A program made the position numbers and the translations under genes. Of a stretch of 64,000 nucleotides of DNA, positions 8,570-17,064 are shown piece by piece. A model generated the notes under the pieces. That model had not been told where the DNA came from. It made no database searches and saw only the letters and a program-made list of their open reading frames with translations. The stretch's first letter is position 1. Every line of letters begins with the position of its first letter. This DNA is from Roseibium album (GTDB lineage Bacteria; Pseudomonadota; Alphaproteobacteria; Rhizobiales; Stappiaceae), in assembly GCF_001404515.1 (NCBI RefSeq), contig NZ_CXWE01000001.1:310001-374000 (forward strand), in the 5' to 3' direction.

Positions 8570-10372
8570 CTAGTTTTTGAAATAGAATTCCCGTCTCAGC
8601 GCTGAATTGTGCCACGGCGACTGTGTACCCCTTGTCGAATCGTACACATCCGCCTTGATCCGTTTCATCATGATTTCGATTTCAAGGCCGGGTGTCTCGA
8701 TATGAGTGAGCAGTGCCGTTGTGAACGGGCTGTTGTCTTCGTCGCCATCCAGGGCGACCTCGCCCGGAGCCGTTGCAAAGCCGATGAGGATATTGCCCCC
8801 GCCAGCCTGAGGAGCGGCAAGCCCGCGTTCAACCTGCGAACTGCGGCTGACGCCAAGACTGCGTGAAAACCGGCGTGAGAGTGGATTGTCACGGCATGCG
8901 TCCAGAAGCGCAATCGACAGTCGGCCGGGCGCATTCATGTAGTCCAGCACCGTGCCGAGTTCGATCGTCTCGAAGTCGACAGCGGTTTCGTCTTCGAGTT
9001 TTGCGTCTATCGGAATGAGATAGTTTCTTCCACTCAACTGCATCGCATGACCTGCGTAGAAGAACAGGGCGACATCTGCATCCTGGATCGAACGTACATA
9101 CGCTCTGACTGTTCCTTCCATGGCGATTTTGCTCTGATCCAGACCGAGAATAACCGTGAAGCCCAGGCGCTTCAGCGATTCCTGCAAGTCGGTAGCATCG
9201 TTTTTCGGATTGGGCAGGGGCGGGGCGTGTTCATATGCCGAATTGCCAATGATCAAGGCGACCCGCTTGCCTTCAGGAAGGGTTCCCAGATCCGGCAGCT
9301 TCGGGCTTGTTGCGGTCTCATGCCTTTGGCGCGGTTTGCTTTCATTTGGATCTGGTTGTGGGTCCGGACCGATAACCGGGACCGATTGGGATGCGCTTTG
9401 TCTGGGTTTTGCTGCATCGACATACTGGCCGTAAGCCCAGCCACGCATCCCGTTTGAAAGTTCAACTTCGAACCAGGCACCCTGTTGCGCCAGCAGGGAA
9501 AGCCTGGTGCCTTCGAGCAGTCTTGCAATTTCAGAGTGGCCTGTTCCCGCACCTGATCTGAGCGACAGGAAGTTGTCACTGGTCCCGCTCAGGTCTCCCA
9601 CGACGCCTGGGCTCGGCGGCGTGATCGACCGTTTGGCAACAGTCGGTGGTGTGACAGGTGCAGGCGCGATGGATGGTTGCGGCGGCGGTGCGTATCCGGG
9701 AGCGGAAGCGACATACTTGCCGTACGCCCAGCCGGTTCGCCCATCGGCGAGTGCGACATTGAGCCAGGGTCCACTTCTGCCAAGGATGGTCAGCGGGGTG
9801 TTTAAACCCATGCGGACGATTTCCTGATACCGTGTGCTCGGTCCCGTGCGAAGCGACAGGTAGTTGTCACCGGTTGGATCGAGGCCCGAGACAAAGGCAT
9901 TTTGCGATGTCGTAGGAGGGCTTGCTACACCTCCCGAGCCGGTCGTGATGCGGGTTGATGCAATCAGCGACCGGGACGCGCCCCCCGTTATGCCGGTCGC
10001 CGACCAGACAGCGAACTGAAAGCGTTGACCATTGTGGAAATAGCTGTCTCCCGGGATGATGCCGCCGGACTGCAGGTTGGCCTTGTAGCGATTGCCGCCG
10101 GGTTGGGTCATCCAGCCCAGTGTGATCGCGAACCAGCCATTGCTGGACTGAAAGACCGTTGTTTTCGGAAACCGGCTGGCGTAACCGCGCGCAACATTGA
10201 CAGCCTCGGACGCGTTGGGGCGGCTCGCGACCACGAGCCATCCCCCGTTTCCGCCGGGGATCACGGCTGCGTTGGTCTCCTGGACGGTCGTCGCTGCAAG
10301 GCAGACGAGCGCCCACAGGACAATGCCCAACATCTTCAACTGCTTCACGGCGCCAATTCCAAGCTGATGCAT
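8570..10372 (-). CDS. Secreted caspase-family (peptidase C14) protein with two SH3 domains
   Basis: 600 residues. A signal peptide (1-36) is followed by a SPOR-like region (about 43-125), two bacterial SH3 domains (about 162-222 and 258-319, each ending GWAYG(K/Q)YV), a Pro-rich linker, and a caspase-fold domain (369-600). The catalytic dyad is present: His442 in FFYAGHAM and Cys493 in LLDACRDNP. The ATG at 10372 is chosen over an upstream TTG because GGGGGAG precedes it. SPOR and SH3 modules often bind peptidoglycan, so a periplasmic envelope role is inferred. The substrate is unknown. Confidence 0.88.
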   Translation of the reverse strand: MHQLGIGAVKQLKMLGIVLWALVCLAATTVQETNAAVIPGGNGGWLVVASRPNASEAVNVARGYASRFPKTTVFQSSNGWFAITLGWMTQPGGNRYKANLQSGGIIPGDSYFHNGQRFQFAVWSATGITGGASRSLIASTRITTGSGGVASPPTTSQNAFVSGLDPTGDNYLSLRTGPSTRYQEIVRMGLNTPLTILGRSGPWLNVALADGRTGWAYGKYVASAPGYAPPPQPSIAPAPVTPPTVAKRSITPPSPGVVGDLSGTSDNFLSLRSGAGTGHSEIARLLEGTRLSLLAQQGAWFEVELSNGMRGWAYGQYVDAAKPRQSASQSVPVIGPDPQPDPNESKPRQRHETATSPKLPDLGTLPEGKRVALIIGNSAYEHAPPLPNPKNDATDLQESLKRLGFTVILGLDQSKIAMEGTVRAYVRSIQDADVALFFYAGHAMQLSGRNYLIPIDAKLEDETAVDFETIELGTVLDYMNAPGRLSIALLDACRDNPLSRRFSRSLGVSRSSQVERGLAAPQAGGGNILIGFATAPGEVALDGDEDNSPFTTALLTHIETPGLEIEIMMKRIKADVYDSTRGTQSPWHNSALRREFYFKN

Positions 10373-10517
10373 TCTGTCTCCCCCGGCCAATGAGAGATTT
10401 TGCAACGTGTTTGCCAGGAATACCAGAGGCCTCCAGAACGAGCATGCCAGGTCTCCCGCAGCATGACACTGCGGGAGATTGTGTTCCGGAGGGCTCGTCC
10501 AACCCTGGAGGATGCCG

Positions 10518-10961
10518 TCAGTCCGCGTCCGGTTCTGCCGGTTTCAGTCGCAGATAGGGCTCACCGTCGGATGTTTTCTTCACGGCGACACCGTCAGAAC
10601 GGATGAGACAGTTCACGCGGCTTCGAAACGCGGAAAAGCTGTCGAATGTGACCACATCGACGGGTTCGTCAAATTGGATCGTCACATGGTATCGCTCTGT
10701 CGTCCCGACCTTGGAGAGAGCCGTGATTTCTCCCTGGAAGGCCTGCTGCATGTAAGTGCCGGATACCCGGTCACCGACCGAAAATGCGAAGTGGTTGGGG
10801 CGCGACACTGTCGCACTGGCGGTGTTCCAGTCCCTGAAACCATGTTGCGTCGACACAAGTTCGAGCGCCTGGCTGTGTGACAGTTGCTTGCCGTTTGCCG
10901 CAAGGGCCTTGCGCAGGCGTTTCGCCTGGGATTTCAATTCGGAAACACTGGGGAGTGTCAT
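10518..10961 (-). CDS. Protein with N-terminal glyoxalase-associated helical module
   Basis: 147 residues. The N-terminal ~45 residues (SQAKRLRKALAANGK, SHSQALELVSTQHGFRDW) match a helical module that I know from glyoxalase-superfamily-like and ankyrin proteins (Pfam Glyoxalase_8-like). The C-terminal part, about 55-130, is a beta-rich region (VSGTYMQQAFQGEITAL, YHVTIQFDEPVDVVTF) of unknown role. It lies downstream of dnaA on the same strand but is separated from it by the dnaA terminator. The function is unknown. Confidence 0.6.
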   Translation of the reverse strand: MTLPSVSELKSQAKRLRKALAANGKQLSHSQALELVSTQHGFRDWNTASATVSRPNHFAFSVGDRVSGTYMQQAFQGEITALSKVGTTERYHVTIQFDEPVDVVTFDSFSAFRSRVNCLIRSDGVAVKKTSDGEPYLRLKPAEPDAD

Positions 10962-11170
10962 GATATTACCTTTTCAAGAAAGGCAGGGTCGGAGGCAATC
11001 GCCTTCCAATGGGGCCCGCATTGCCATCAGCCTGCACAGTCCTGTGAAGGTCGACATTCGACGAAGAAGACTTCGTGAAAGGAATTTCACCTTGGGCTCT
11101 GCCCGCGGGCGGCTGGCTTCCTCAAACCGACCTCACGCATATTCGGACAACTTGCATCTGTCAATGAAAG

Positions 11171-11196
11171 AAAAAAGAAGCCGCTTTCGCGGCTTC
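11171..11196 (-). terminator. Rho-independent terminator downstream of dnaA
   Basis: The 8-bp stem GAAGCCGC / GCGGCTTC with a TTTC loop is followed by six T on the minus strand. It is about 110 bp past the dnaA stop. Confidence 0.85.
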
Positions 11197-11306
11197 AAGT
11201 AAGGGAGGTTTGCATGACACCTGGCGGATATTGTGCCCGGTGCCGGGGGTGACGGCAGTCTTGTCGCTGCCGCAGGTCAACAGGGTAGACGTCACCCTGG
11301 AGCCGG

Positions 11307-12770
11307 TCAGGTCTGTATCAGGCTCTTGAGGAGTTCGACCTCCTGCGCCAATACGTTGTCTTTTGTCACCATGTCCTCGATCTTTCGAACGGCATGGAGA
11401 ACCGTTGTGTGGTCGCGATTACCGAAACGGCGGCCGATTTCGGGGAGCGACCGTCCCGTTACGACCTTGGCGATGTACATTGCAATCTGGCGCGGGCGTA
11501 CAAGGGTCCTGGCCCTGCAGGACGACAAAAGGTCCGCCTTGGTGACACTGAAATGTTTGCAGACGATCTGCTGGATTTCTTCCACCTTGATCGTGCGCGG
11601 TTCACCGATCCTGACCAGATCGTGCAGCGTTTTTTCCGCAAGATCCATTGTAACCGGCTGTTTGGTCAGCTGATTGTGAGCGAACAGGCGATTCAGTGCC
11701 CCCTCCAGATCGCGTGCCGAAGAAATAACGTAGCGCGCTATGTAGTCGGCGACCTCCTCGGGCACGCTGAACGCTGGATGGGTGCGTCTGGCCGCCGCAA
11801 TCCGCTTCCGCAAAATGTCATGCCGCAACGCATAGTCCGTCGCCTGGATGCCGACGACCTCACCGGTTTGTATCCTCTGCATGACCTTGCCGCTCAGCGT
11901 ACCGAGGGCATCGGGCATCCGGTCGGCTGCCATGATGATCTGACTGGGTGCTTCCATCAGAATTTCGAGTGTTCTGCCGAATTCCTCATGCGCCTGTTTG
12001 CCATGGAGGAACTGGAGATCGTCGACAAGCAACAGGTCGATCGACTTCATTGCCTGGCGAAGGACCGGAAAGGCCGGTGTCCGCAAGGCAGGTACCAGGT
12101 GATACATGAAAAACTCGGCGGACAGATAGGCGACCCGCCGGCCGGACTTGCGGGCTTCCGCAGCTGCTGCCTGAAGCAGGTGCGTCTTGCCGATACCGGT
12201 CGAAGAGTGAATGAAGAGCATTTCCAGAGTGCCTTCATGTCCTGCCGCCATCTGTCGGACGGCGGCACAGGCCAGGCTGTTGGAAGAGCCTTCCGCGAAC
12301 GTCTCGAACGTCAGCTTGGGATTGACCGCTGCTCCGCTCAGGAATTCCGCAGCAGCTTCATCTCCGGTGTCTGCAAGGCAGGGGATCGCGGCAGACCTGT
12401 TGGCTGCACCGAATTGGGCGGGATTGCCGAACGGTGCGGTGCGGCCACTGATCCGGCGCGCAGTAATAGATTTCGGGGGGTGCGTTACGTTGACCTGACG
12501 CGGGCGCAACGCTCCGCGGACGGTCAGTTCAATGCGATTGATGTCGTCGAGTTCGCGCTTCCAAAGTCCGACCAGCTTTTTCTCGTAGTTGTTCTGGATC
12601 CAGTTTTTCAGAAAACGCGTGGGGACCGAAAGATGAACTGAATCGCCCACGGTTTCTTCGTGCTTCACTCTTCCGAACCAGTTTGAAAACACATCCTCAC
12701 CGAGTTCATTTCTCAGTTCATTTTTCACACGATCCCATTGATCCGAACTGGCTAAGTTCTGAACCTGCAT
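11307..12770 (-). CDS. dnaA: Chromosomal replication initiator DnaA
   Basis: 487 residues. Domain I is at 1-85 (SSDQWDRVKNELRNELGEDVF), a linker runs to ~150, the AAA+ domain is at ~155-385, and the DNA-binding domain IV is at ~393-487 with RDHTTVLHAVRKIED (452-466). Walker B is LLLVDDLQFL (246 on). Two departures from the canonical protein are visible. The P-loop reads SSTGIGKT (189-196) instead of GGVGLGKT. The arginine-finger segment reads KVMQRIQTGE, keeping only one Arg (R299). The ATG at 12770 follows GGAGGCCACAA. The protein opens the origin with ATP. Confidence 0.93.
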   Translation of the reverse strand: MQVQNLASSDQWDRVKNELRNELGEDVFSNWFGRVKHEETVGDSVHLSVPTRFLKNWIQNNYEKKLVGLWKRELDDINRIELTVRGALRPRQVNVTHPPKSITARRISGRTAPFGNPAQFGAANRSAAIPCLADTGDEAAAEFLSGAAVNPKLTFETFAEGSSNSLACAAVRQMAAGHEGTLEMLFIHSSTGIGKTHLLQAAAAEARKSGRRVAYLSAEFFMYHLVPALRTPAFPVLRQAMKSIDLLLVDDLQFLHGKQAHEEFGRTLEILMEAPSQIIMAADRMPDALGTLSGKVMQRIQTGEVVGIQATDYALRHDILRKRIAAARRTHPAFSVPEEVADYIARYVISSARDLEGALNRLFAHNQLTKQPVTMDLAEKTLHDLVRIGEPRTIKVEEIQQIVCKHFSVTKADLLSSCRARTLVRPRQIAMYIAKVVTGRSLPEIGRRFGNRDHTTVLHAVRKIEDMVTKDNVLAQEVELLKSLIQT

Positions 12771-12786
12771 TTGTGGCCTCCATCTA

Positions 12787-12809
12787 GGAGAACGACTGTG
12801 TCGTTCTCC
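12787..12809 (-). promoter_or_regulatory. Perfect hairpin in the dnaA leader
   Basis: A 10-bp perfect stem (GGAGAACGAC / GTCGTTCTCC) with a TGT loop sits five bases upstream of the dnaA Shine-Dalgarno CTCC complement (12777-12781). There is no T-run after it, so it is not a normal terminator. It could set translation or stability of dnaA mRNA, or be a protein-binding dyad. Confidence 0.6.
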
Positions 12810-13841
12810 CCCGTGCACTGTCTGCGAGCTGCTGGTTCCGCCTTCGCAACTCTTTTGCTTTTGTCAGGTCTTTCGACCGGTTGGCTTATTGACGCCTATG
12901 ACACATGATTAACCTTTTACTTACCATGTTTACAAATAGCTTATTCTTATGAGGTCATAGACGCTTCGCATCGTAGTTTGTGTAGATGAGGAGATATTTG
13001 AAGGTAAATAATACATATCAAAACTTACGCCTCATCGATTTCAGGACATGCCGCAAGTCCTGATCGAGTTTTTCCTTCTGCTAGTGTTTCATCAATGCCT
13101 TCAGGCACGCAAGCATTTTTAATAAAAATTTAACTTTTGAGCGTTTTTTCTGCAAGTTTTCAAAAGGTAGTTGTCGATTTTGTAAATTTCCGCGAGGGTT
13201 TTGCATATTACTGATTGAAAAATCAGTCATTTTTTACAAGGAACTTTGTTGATGAACAAAAGCTTGCCAGTCAGAAGGTACGTGAATCACCCCGTATTTC
13301 AGGCCCGAATGAGCGTCGAGTCCATGAAAGTCAGGGAGATTTTCGGGAGCAGATCACCGGATTGACGCTCCGATGAGAAGTTGGCCGGTGTCGATGAAAA
13401 CAGAATAAATACGAATTAATTCAATTATCTGTTTCGAATTCTCAATCCAGCAGCTACACCGGAGTTTGACGAGAGACTTCGTTTGGGCCTCCTCGTATAT
13501 TGCTGATCCAGGACATATCGGCGTGTCACTTGCTTGCAAAGCCGTGAATTTCGCTAACTGGCTGTAGCCCGGGAATTGATCTCAGGCGAAGCTGGTACAA
13601 CTTGGACTCGCCTAAGAATTGTATAAGTAATAGTGAATTATTCCATGGGAGAGGAAAGCAGCGGTCCGGCTCGGAAAATCAAAGGAGAACCGGACCGCGC
13701 ACTCTTCGCCCGACAATCGGTCTGAACGGACCGGCGGTCTCTCGCCGAAATCCTGCCAAGGGATGGCAAGGCCATTGCGGACATGTGCGCAACCGGATGC
13801 GGACAGGCAACGAAACGGTGTCAGACACCGGGACAGGAGGG
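12810..13841. other. AT-rich gene-free region upstream of dnaA
   Basis: About 1 kb with no convincing gene between dnaA and the FAD oxidase. It should hold the dnaA promoter. It contains a hairpin with T-run at 13041-13071 (+), the A/T-rich dyad ACTGATT-GAAA-AATCAGT at 13210-13227, and a cluster of inverted CGGTCC-type repeats at 13661-13735 (GCGGTCCGG ... CCGGACCGC). I looked for the DnaA-box consensus TTATCCACA and found no good match, so I do not call an origin. rpsT, often next to dnaA in relatives, is absent. Confidence 0.5.
13041..13071 (+). terminator. Possible orphan intrinsic terminator
   Basis: TCAGGAC / GTCCTGA (7 bp, extended by CGAT/ATCG with a bulge) has a 9-nt loop and is followed by AGTTTTTCC. 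No plus-strand gene precedes it, so it may end a short transcript starting near the dnaA promoter. Confidence 0.35.
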
Positions 13842-15254
13842 TCAGATAATGCGCCCGGGGTTCAGAAGGTTCTTTGGGTCCAGATCTTTCTTGATCCGGC
13901 GCATCAGGTCCAGTTCAACATTGGATTTCACGTCCTTCAGCAGGGTTCTTTTCAGGCGGCCGATGCCATGTTCGGCGGAGATGCTGCCGCCGAATTCGTG
14001 CACGATGCCGTGGACGATGGCGTTCATCTCGTCCCATTTCGCAAGATAGGCATCCTTGTCGGCGTCGATGGGCTGGGAGACATTGAAATGGATGTTTCCG
14101 TCGCCGATATGTCCAAAGGGCACGGGCCGGCAACCCGGCACGAAAGCCTTGACTGCGGCGATTGCCTTGTCGAGGAAATCCGGGATGCAGGCAACCGGTA
14201 CGGAGACATCGTGTTTGATTGAACCCCCTTCGGGTTTCTGGACTTCCGACATGCCGTGGCGGATATGCCAGAAGTCCTGCACTTGCGAAAGGTTCTGGGC
14301 AAAGGCTGCGTCTTCCACCAGACCTTCCTCGAAGGCTTCGCCGAGTATGCTTTCCATCAGATCCCTGATCGGGAAGGCATCAGATCCGCTCGAGAGCTCC
14401 AGGAGAATGTACCAGGCGTGGGTGCCATTGAGCGGATCGCGTGCACCCTCCAGATGATTCAGGCAAAATTCCAGACCCACACGCGGCATGATTTCAAATC
14501 CGGTTAGAACCGGTCCGGCCTGAGCCTTTGCCATTGTGAAGAGTTTGAGTGCCGCCTGAGGATCCGGCAACCCGACAAAGGCGGCTTCCAGTTTCCTGGG
14601 CTTGGGAAAAAGCTTCAAAGACGCAGCCGTAATTATCCCCAGGGTACCCTCTGCGCCGATAAATAATTGTTTCAAATCATAACCGGTATTGTCCTTGCGA
14701 AGCGTTCTGAGACCGTCCCAGATTTCACCTGTTGGCAGGACAACTTCCAGTCCGAGGACGAGGTCGCGCGTGTTGCCATAGGCCAGGACGGCTGTCCCGC
14801 CGGCGTTGGTTGAGATGTTCCCGCCGATCTGACACGAGCCTTGAGAACCAAGTGAAAGTGGAAACAGGCGACCGGCTTTTTCGGCCTCGTCATGAAGCGT
14901 CTCCAGGACTACTCCTGCCTCTACCGTAATGGTGAAACCGGCGGAGTCGACAGAGCGGATCTTGTTGAGCCGAGAGAGGGACAACACGATTTCATCCCCG
15001 GTTTCCTGCGGAATTTGCCCCCCCACAAGCCCTGTATTGCCGCCCTGTGGAACGATCTTGATGTCATGTTCATAAGCATATCTCATGACTGAACTGACCT
15101 CTTCGACGTTGCCTGGACGAAGCACCATCGGCGTGACACCCTGATATAGATCGCGCCACTCCTTCAGGTATGGAACCTGGTTTTCCGGGGTGGTCATGAC
15201 GTTTGCGGCGCCGATCAATTCAGCGAAACGGTCGGCGTGTGGAATGCGCTCCAT
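13842..15254 (-). CDS. FAD-binding oxidase, D-2-hydroxyacid dehydrogenase / GlcD type
   Basis: 470 residues. An FAD_binding_4 (PCMH) domain (about 40-220) shows VPQGGNTGLVGGQIP and the glycine-rich SLGSQGSCQIGGNISTNAGG loop. A FAD-oxidase C-terminal domain follows, with FGHIGDGNIHFNV and SAEHGIGRLKR (metal/substrate histidines). It probably oxidises a D-2-hydroxyacid such as D-lactate or D-2-hydroxyglutarate; which one is not decided here. The start at 15254 (AAGGAC ahead, normal family length) is chosen over an upstream frame. It is divergent from fabI with about 170 bp between them. Confidence 0.9.
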   Translation of the reverse strand: MERIPHADRFAELIGAANVMTTPENQVPYLKEWRDLYQGVTPMVLRPGNVEEVSSVMRYAYEHDIKIVPQGGNTGLVGGQIPQETGDEIVLSLSRLNKIRSVDSAGFTITVEAGVVLETLHDEAEKAGRLFPLSLGSQGSCQIGGNISTNAGGTAVLAYGNTRDLVLGLEVVLPTGEIWDGLRTLRKDNTGYDLKQLFIGAEGTLGIITAASLKLFPKPRKLEAAFVGLPDPQAALKLFTMAKAQAGPVLTGFEIMPRVGLEFCLNHLEGARDPLNGTHAWYILLELSSGSDAFPIRDLMESILGEAFEEGLVEDAAFAQNLSQVQDFWHIRHGMSEVQKPEGGSIKHDVSVPVACIPDFLDKAIAAVKAFVPGCRPVPFGHIGDGNIHFNVSQPIDADKDAYLAKWDEMNAIVHGIVHEFGGSISAEHGIGRLKRTLLKDVKSNVELDLMRRIKKDLDPKNLLNPGRII

Positions 15255-15424
15255 GAGCGGGGTCCTTGCGAAGTTGAATGGCGGGAATCGGGCGTCACAA
15301 TAGTAGGTGTTTTCGCGCACGTCGACGGCGCATTCGGTCGCTGTGACTCTTGAAGGAACCAAACCCTTGTGCCATAGGAGGCCAGCCCGCTCGGGTGGTA
15401 CAGGAATCCTTTTCGGAGAAGAAG

Positions 15425-16243
15425 ATGGCGGAAACGCGCGGACTGATGAATGGCAAACGCGGCCTGATCATGGGCGTGGCAAACAACAAGTCGATTGCCT
15501 GGGGTATTGCCAAAGCGTTGGCCGACGCGGGAGCCGAGTTGGCGCTTACTTATCAGGGCGATGCTTTGAAGAAACGGGTCGAACCGCTTGCCGAGCAGTT
15601 GGGTGCAATTGTCGTCGGTCATTGTGACGTTACCGAGGGCGAAACGATCGATGCCGTCTTCAAGGCCCTTGAAGACAAATGGGGCAAGATCGACTTCGTG
15701 GTCCATGCTGTCGCGTTTTCGGACAAGGCTGAACTGACAGGACGTTTTGTCGACACGTCTTCCGACAACTTTGCCCGTACCCTGGATATTTCCTGCTATT
15801 CACTGACAGCTGTGACCCAACGCGCTGAAAAACTGATGTCCGAGGGCGGGTCGATCCTCACACTGACCTATTACGGTGCTGAGAAGGTCATGCCGCACTA
15901 CAATGTCATGGGCGTCGCCAAGGCTGCACTTGAAACGAGCGTGAAATATCTCGCAATGGATCTTGGTCCGCAGAACATTCGCGTCAATGCCATTTCGGCC
16001 GGTCCGATCAAGACGCTGGCCGCGTCCGGCATCGGCGATTTCCGGTATATTCTGAAGTGGAACGAATACAATTCACCGCTTCGGCGCACAGTGACAATCG
16101 AAGAGGTCGGCGACAGCGCTCTGTTCTTGCTGTCCGACCTGGGGCGCGGTGTCACCGGAGAAATTCAGCATGTCGATTGTGGCTACAACATCGTTGGCAT
16201 GAAGGCGGTCGACGCTCCGGATATATCGGTCGTCAAGGACTGA
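15425..16243 (+). CDS. fabI: Enoyl-[acyl-carrier-protein] reductase FabI
   Basis: 272 residues of the FabI subgroup of short-chain dehydrogenases, which reduces trans-2-enoyl-ACP with NAD(P)H in the last step of fatty-acid elongation. The nucleotide-binding GVANNKSIAWGIAKAL (17-32) and the catalytic Tyr159-x6-Lys166 (Y-NVMGVA-K) are seen, with SAGPIKTLAASGIGDF after them. GGAGAAGAAG precedes the ATG at 15425. A strong terminator follows. The pairing with a histidine phosphatase and aroC is familiar in Hyphomicrobiales. Confidence 0.95.
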   Translation: MAETRGLMNGKRGLIMGVANNKSIAWGIAKALADAGAELALTYQGDALKKRVEPLAEQLGAIVVGHCDVTEGETIDAVFKALEDKWGKIDFVVHAVAFSDKAELTGRFVDTSSDNFARTLDISCYSLTAVTQRAEKLMSEGGSILTLTYYGAEKVMPHYNVMGVAKAALETSVKYLAMDLGPQNIRVNAISAGPIKTLAASGIGDFRYILKWNEYNSPLRRTVTIEEVGDSALFLLSDLGRGVTGEIQHVDCGYNIVGMKAVDAPDISVVKD

Positions 16244-16254
16244 TTGAGCTGAAT

Positions 16255-16280
16255 GGCCGGTACTGACCGGCCGTTTTTTT
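16255..16280 (+). terminator. Rho-independent terminator of fabI
   Basis: GGCCGGT-ACTG-ACCGGCC forms a 7-bp GC stem followed by G and seven T, twelve bases past the fabI stop. The histidine phosphatase gene after it therefore probably has its own promoter or relies on read-through. Confidence 0.9.
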
Positions 16281-16314
16281 CTGTTCAAGGACAGACCTGA
16301 TCCTGGAAAACATC

Positions 16315-16959
16315 ATGACGACGTTACAAACCGGCGGCGCAACAGTCCGATTGCCGCAAATTCATGACCCCGACCTTCTGATATTTGTCAGGCATGGCCA
16401 GACGGAATGGAATCGGGAAGGCAGAATGCAGGGACACCTGGATATTCCTCTCAACGGGACTGGCAGGGAACAGGCTGCGTCCAACGGCGTTCGGCTCAGG
16501 GATTTCATGAAGCGTGAGGGGCTTGACCCCACTGCCTTCGATTTTGTCGCGTCCCCGCTTGGCCGCACCAGAAACACAATGGAACTTTTGCGGGACGGCA
16601 TGGGACTGGGTGTTGATGGTTACCGTTTGGAAGAAAGGCTTCTGGAACTGACTTTCGGCGAATGGGAAGGTTTTCGGCTCGAGGATCTTGCCGACAAGGA
16701 GCAGGAACTGCTCCTGCAACGGCGGGCGGACAAGTGGCGATTTGTTCCACCGGGTGGCGAAAGCTACGAAATGCTGGCGGACCGGGTCGGTGACTGGCTC
16801 AAGAGTGTCTTGCAGCCAACGGTGGTCGTTGCACATGGCGGTGTCTTCAGGGTGCTGCGCGGTTGGCTGGAGGGGCTTGAAAGCGCAAACGTCCCGAAGC
16901 TTGATGTGCCTCAGGACAAGGTTTTTGTCTGGCGGAACGGACAATTCAGCGCGATTTGA
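16315..16959 (+). CDS. Histidine phosphatase family protein
   Basis: 214 residues of the phosphoglycerate-mutase-like histidine phosphatase branch. The phospho-acceptor motif FVRHGQTEWNREG is at about residues 24-36 (His27), with the second-half VVVAHGGVFRVLRGW near residue 173. The conserved GRTRNTMELL and LLELTFGEWEGF are in place. The physiological substrate is unknown; a phosphosugar or other small phosphoester is likely. It follows the fabI terminator on the same strand. Confidence 0.9.
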   Translation: MTTLQTGGATVRLPQIHDPDLLIFVRHGQTEWNREGRMQGHLDIPLNGTGREQAASNGVRLRDFMKREGLDPTAFDFVASPLGRTRNTMELLRDGMGLGVDGYRLEERLLELTFGEWEGFRLEDLADKEQELLLQRRADKWRFVPPGGESYEMLADRVGDWLKSVLQPTVVVAHGGVFRVLRGWLEGLESANVPKLDVPQDKVFVWRNGQFSAI

Positions 16960-17064
16960 CGTATCTGCTACGGAATTACACGATTTAGTGACACAGTGTT
17001 TTCCATGACGTGGTGATCGGCTCTGACGATCACCGCGTAACCTTCGCAATCCGAGGGGGGTGTT

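Noticed and set aside
11394..12641. Long open frame antisense to dnaA (415 codons)
   Set aside because: It is a mirror of the GC-rich dnaA codons, with no ribosome-binding site and no family signal; dnaA itself is unambiguous.
12810..13841. Chromosomal origin next to dnaA
   Set aside because: The region is AT-rich, but I found no good TTATCCACA-type DnaA boxes; in many alphaproteobacteria the origin is not at dnaA.
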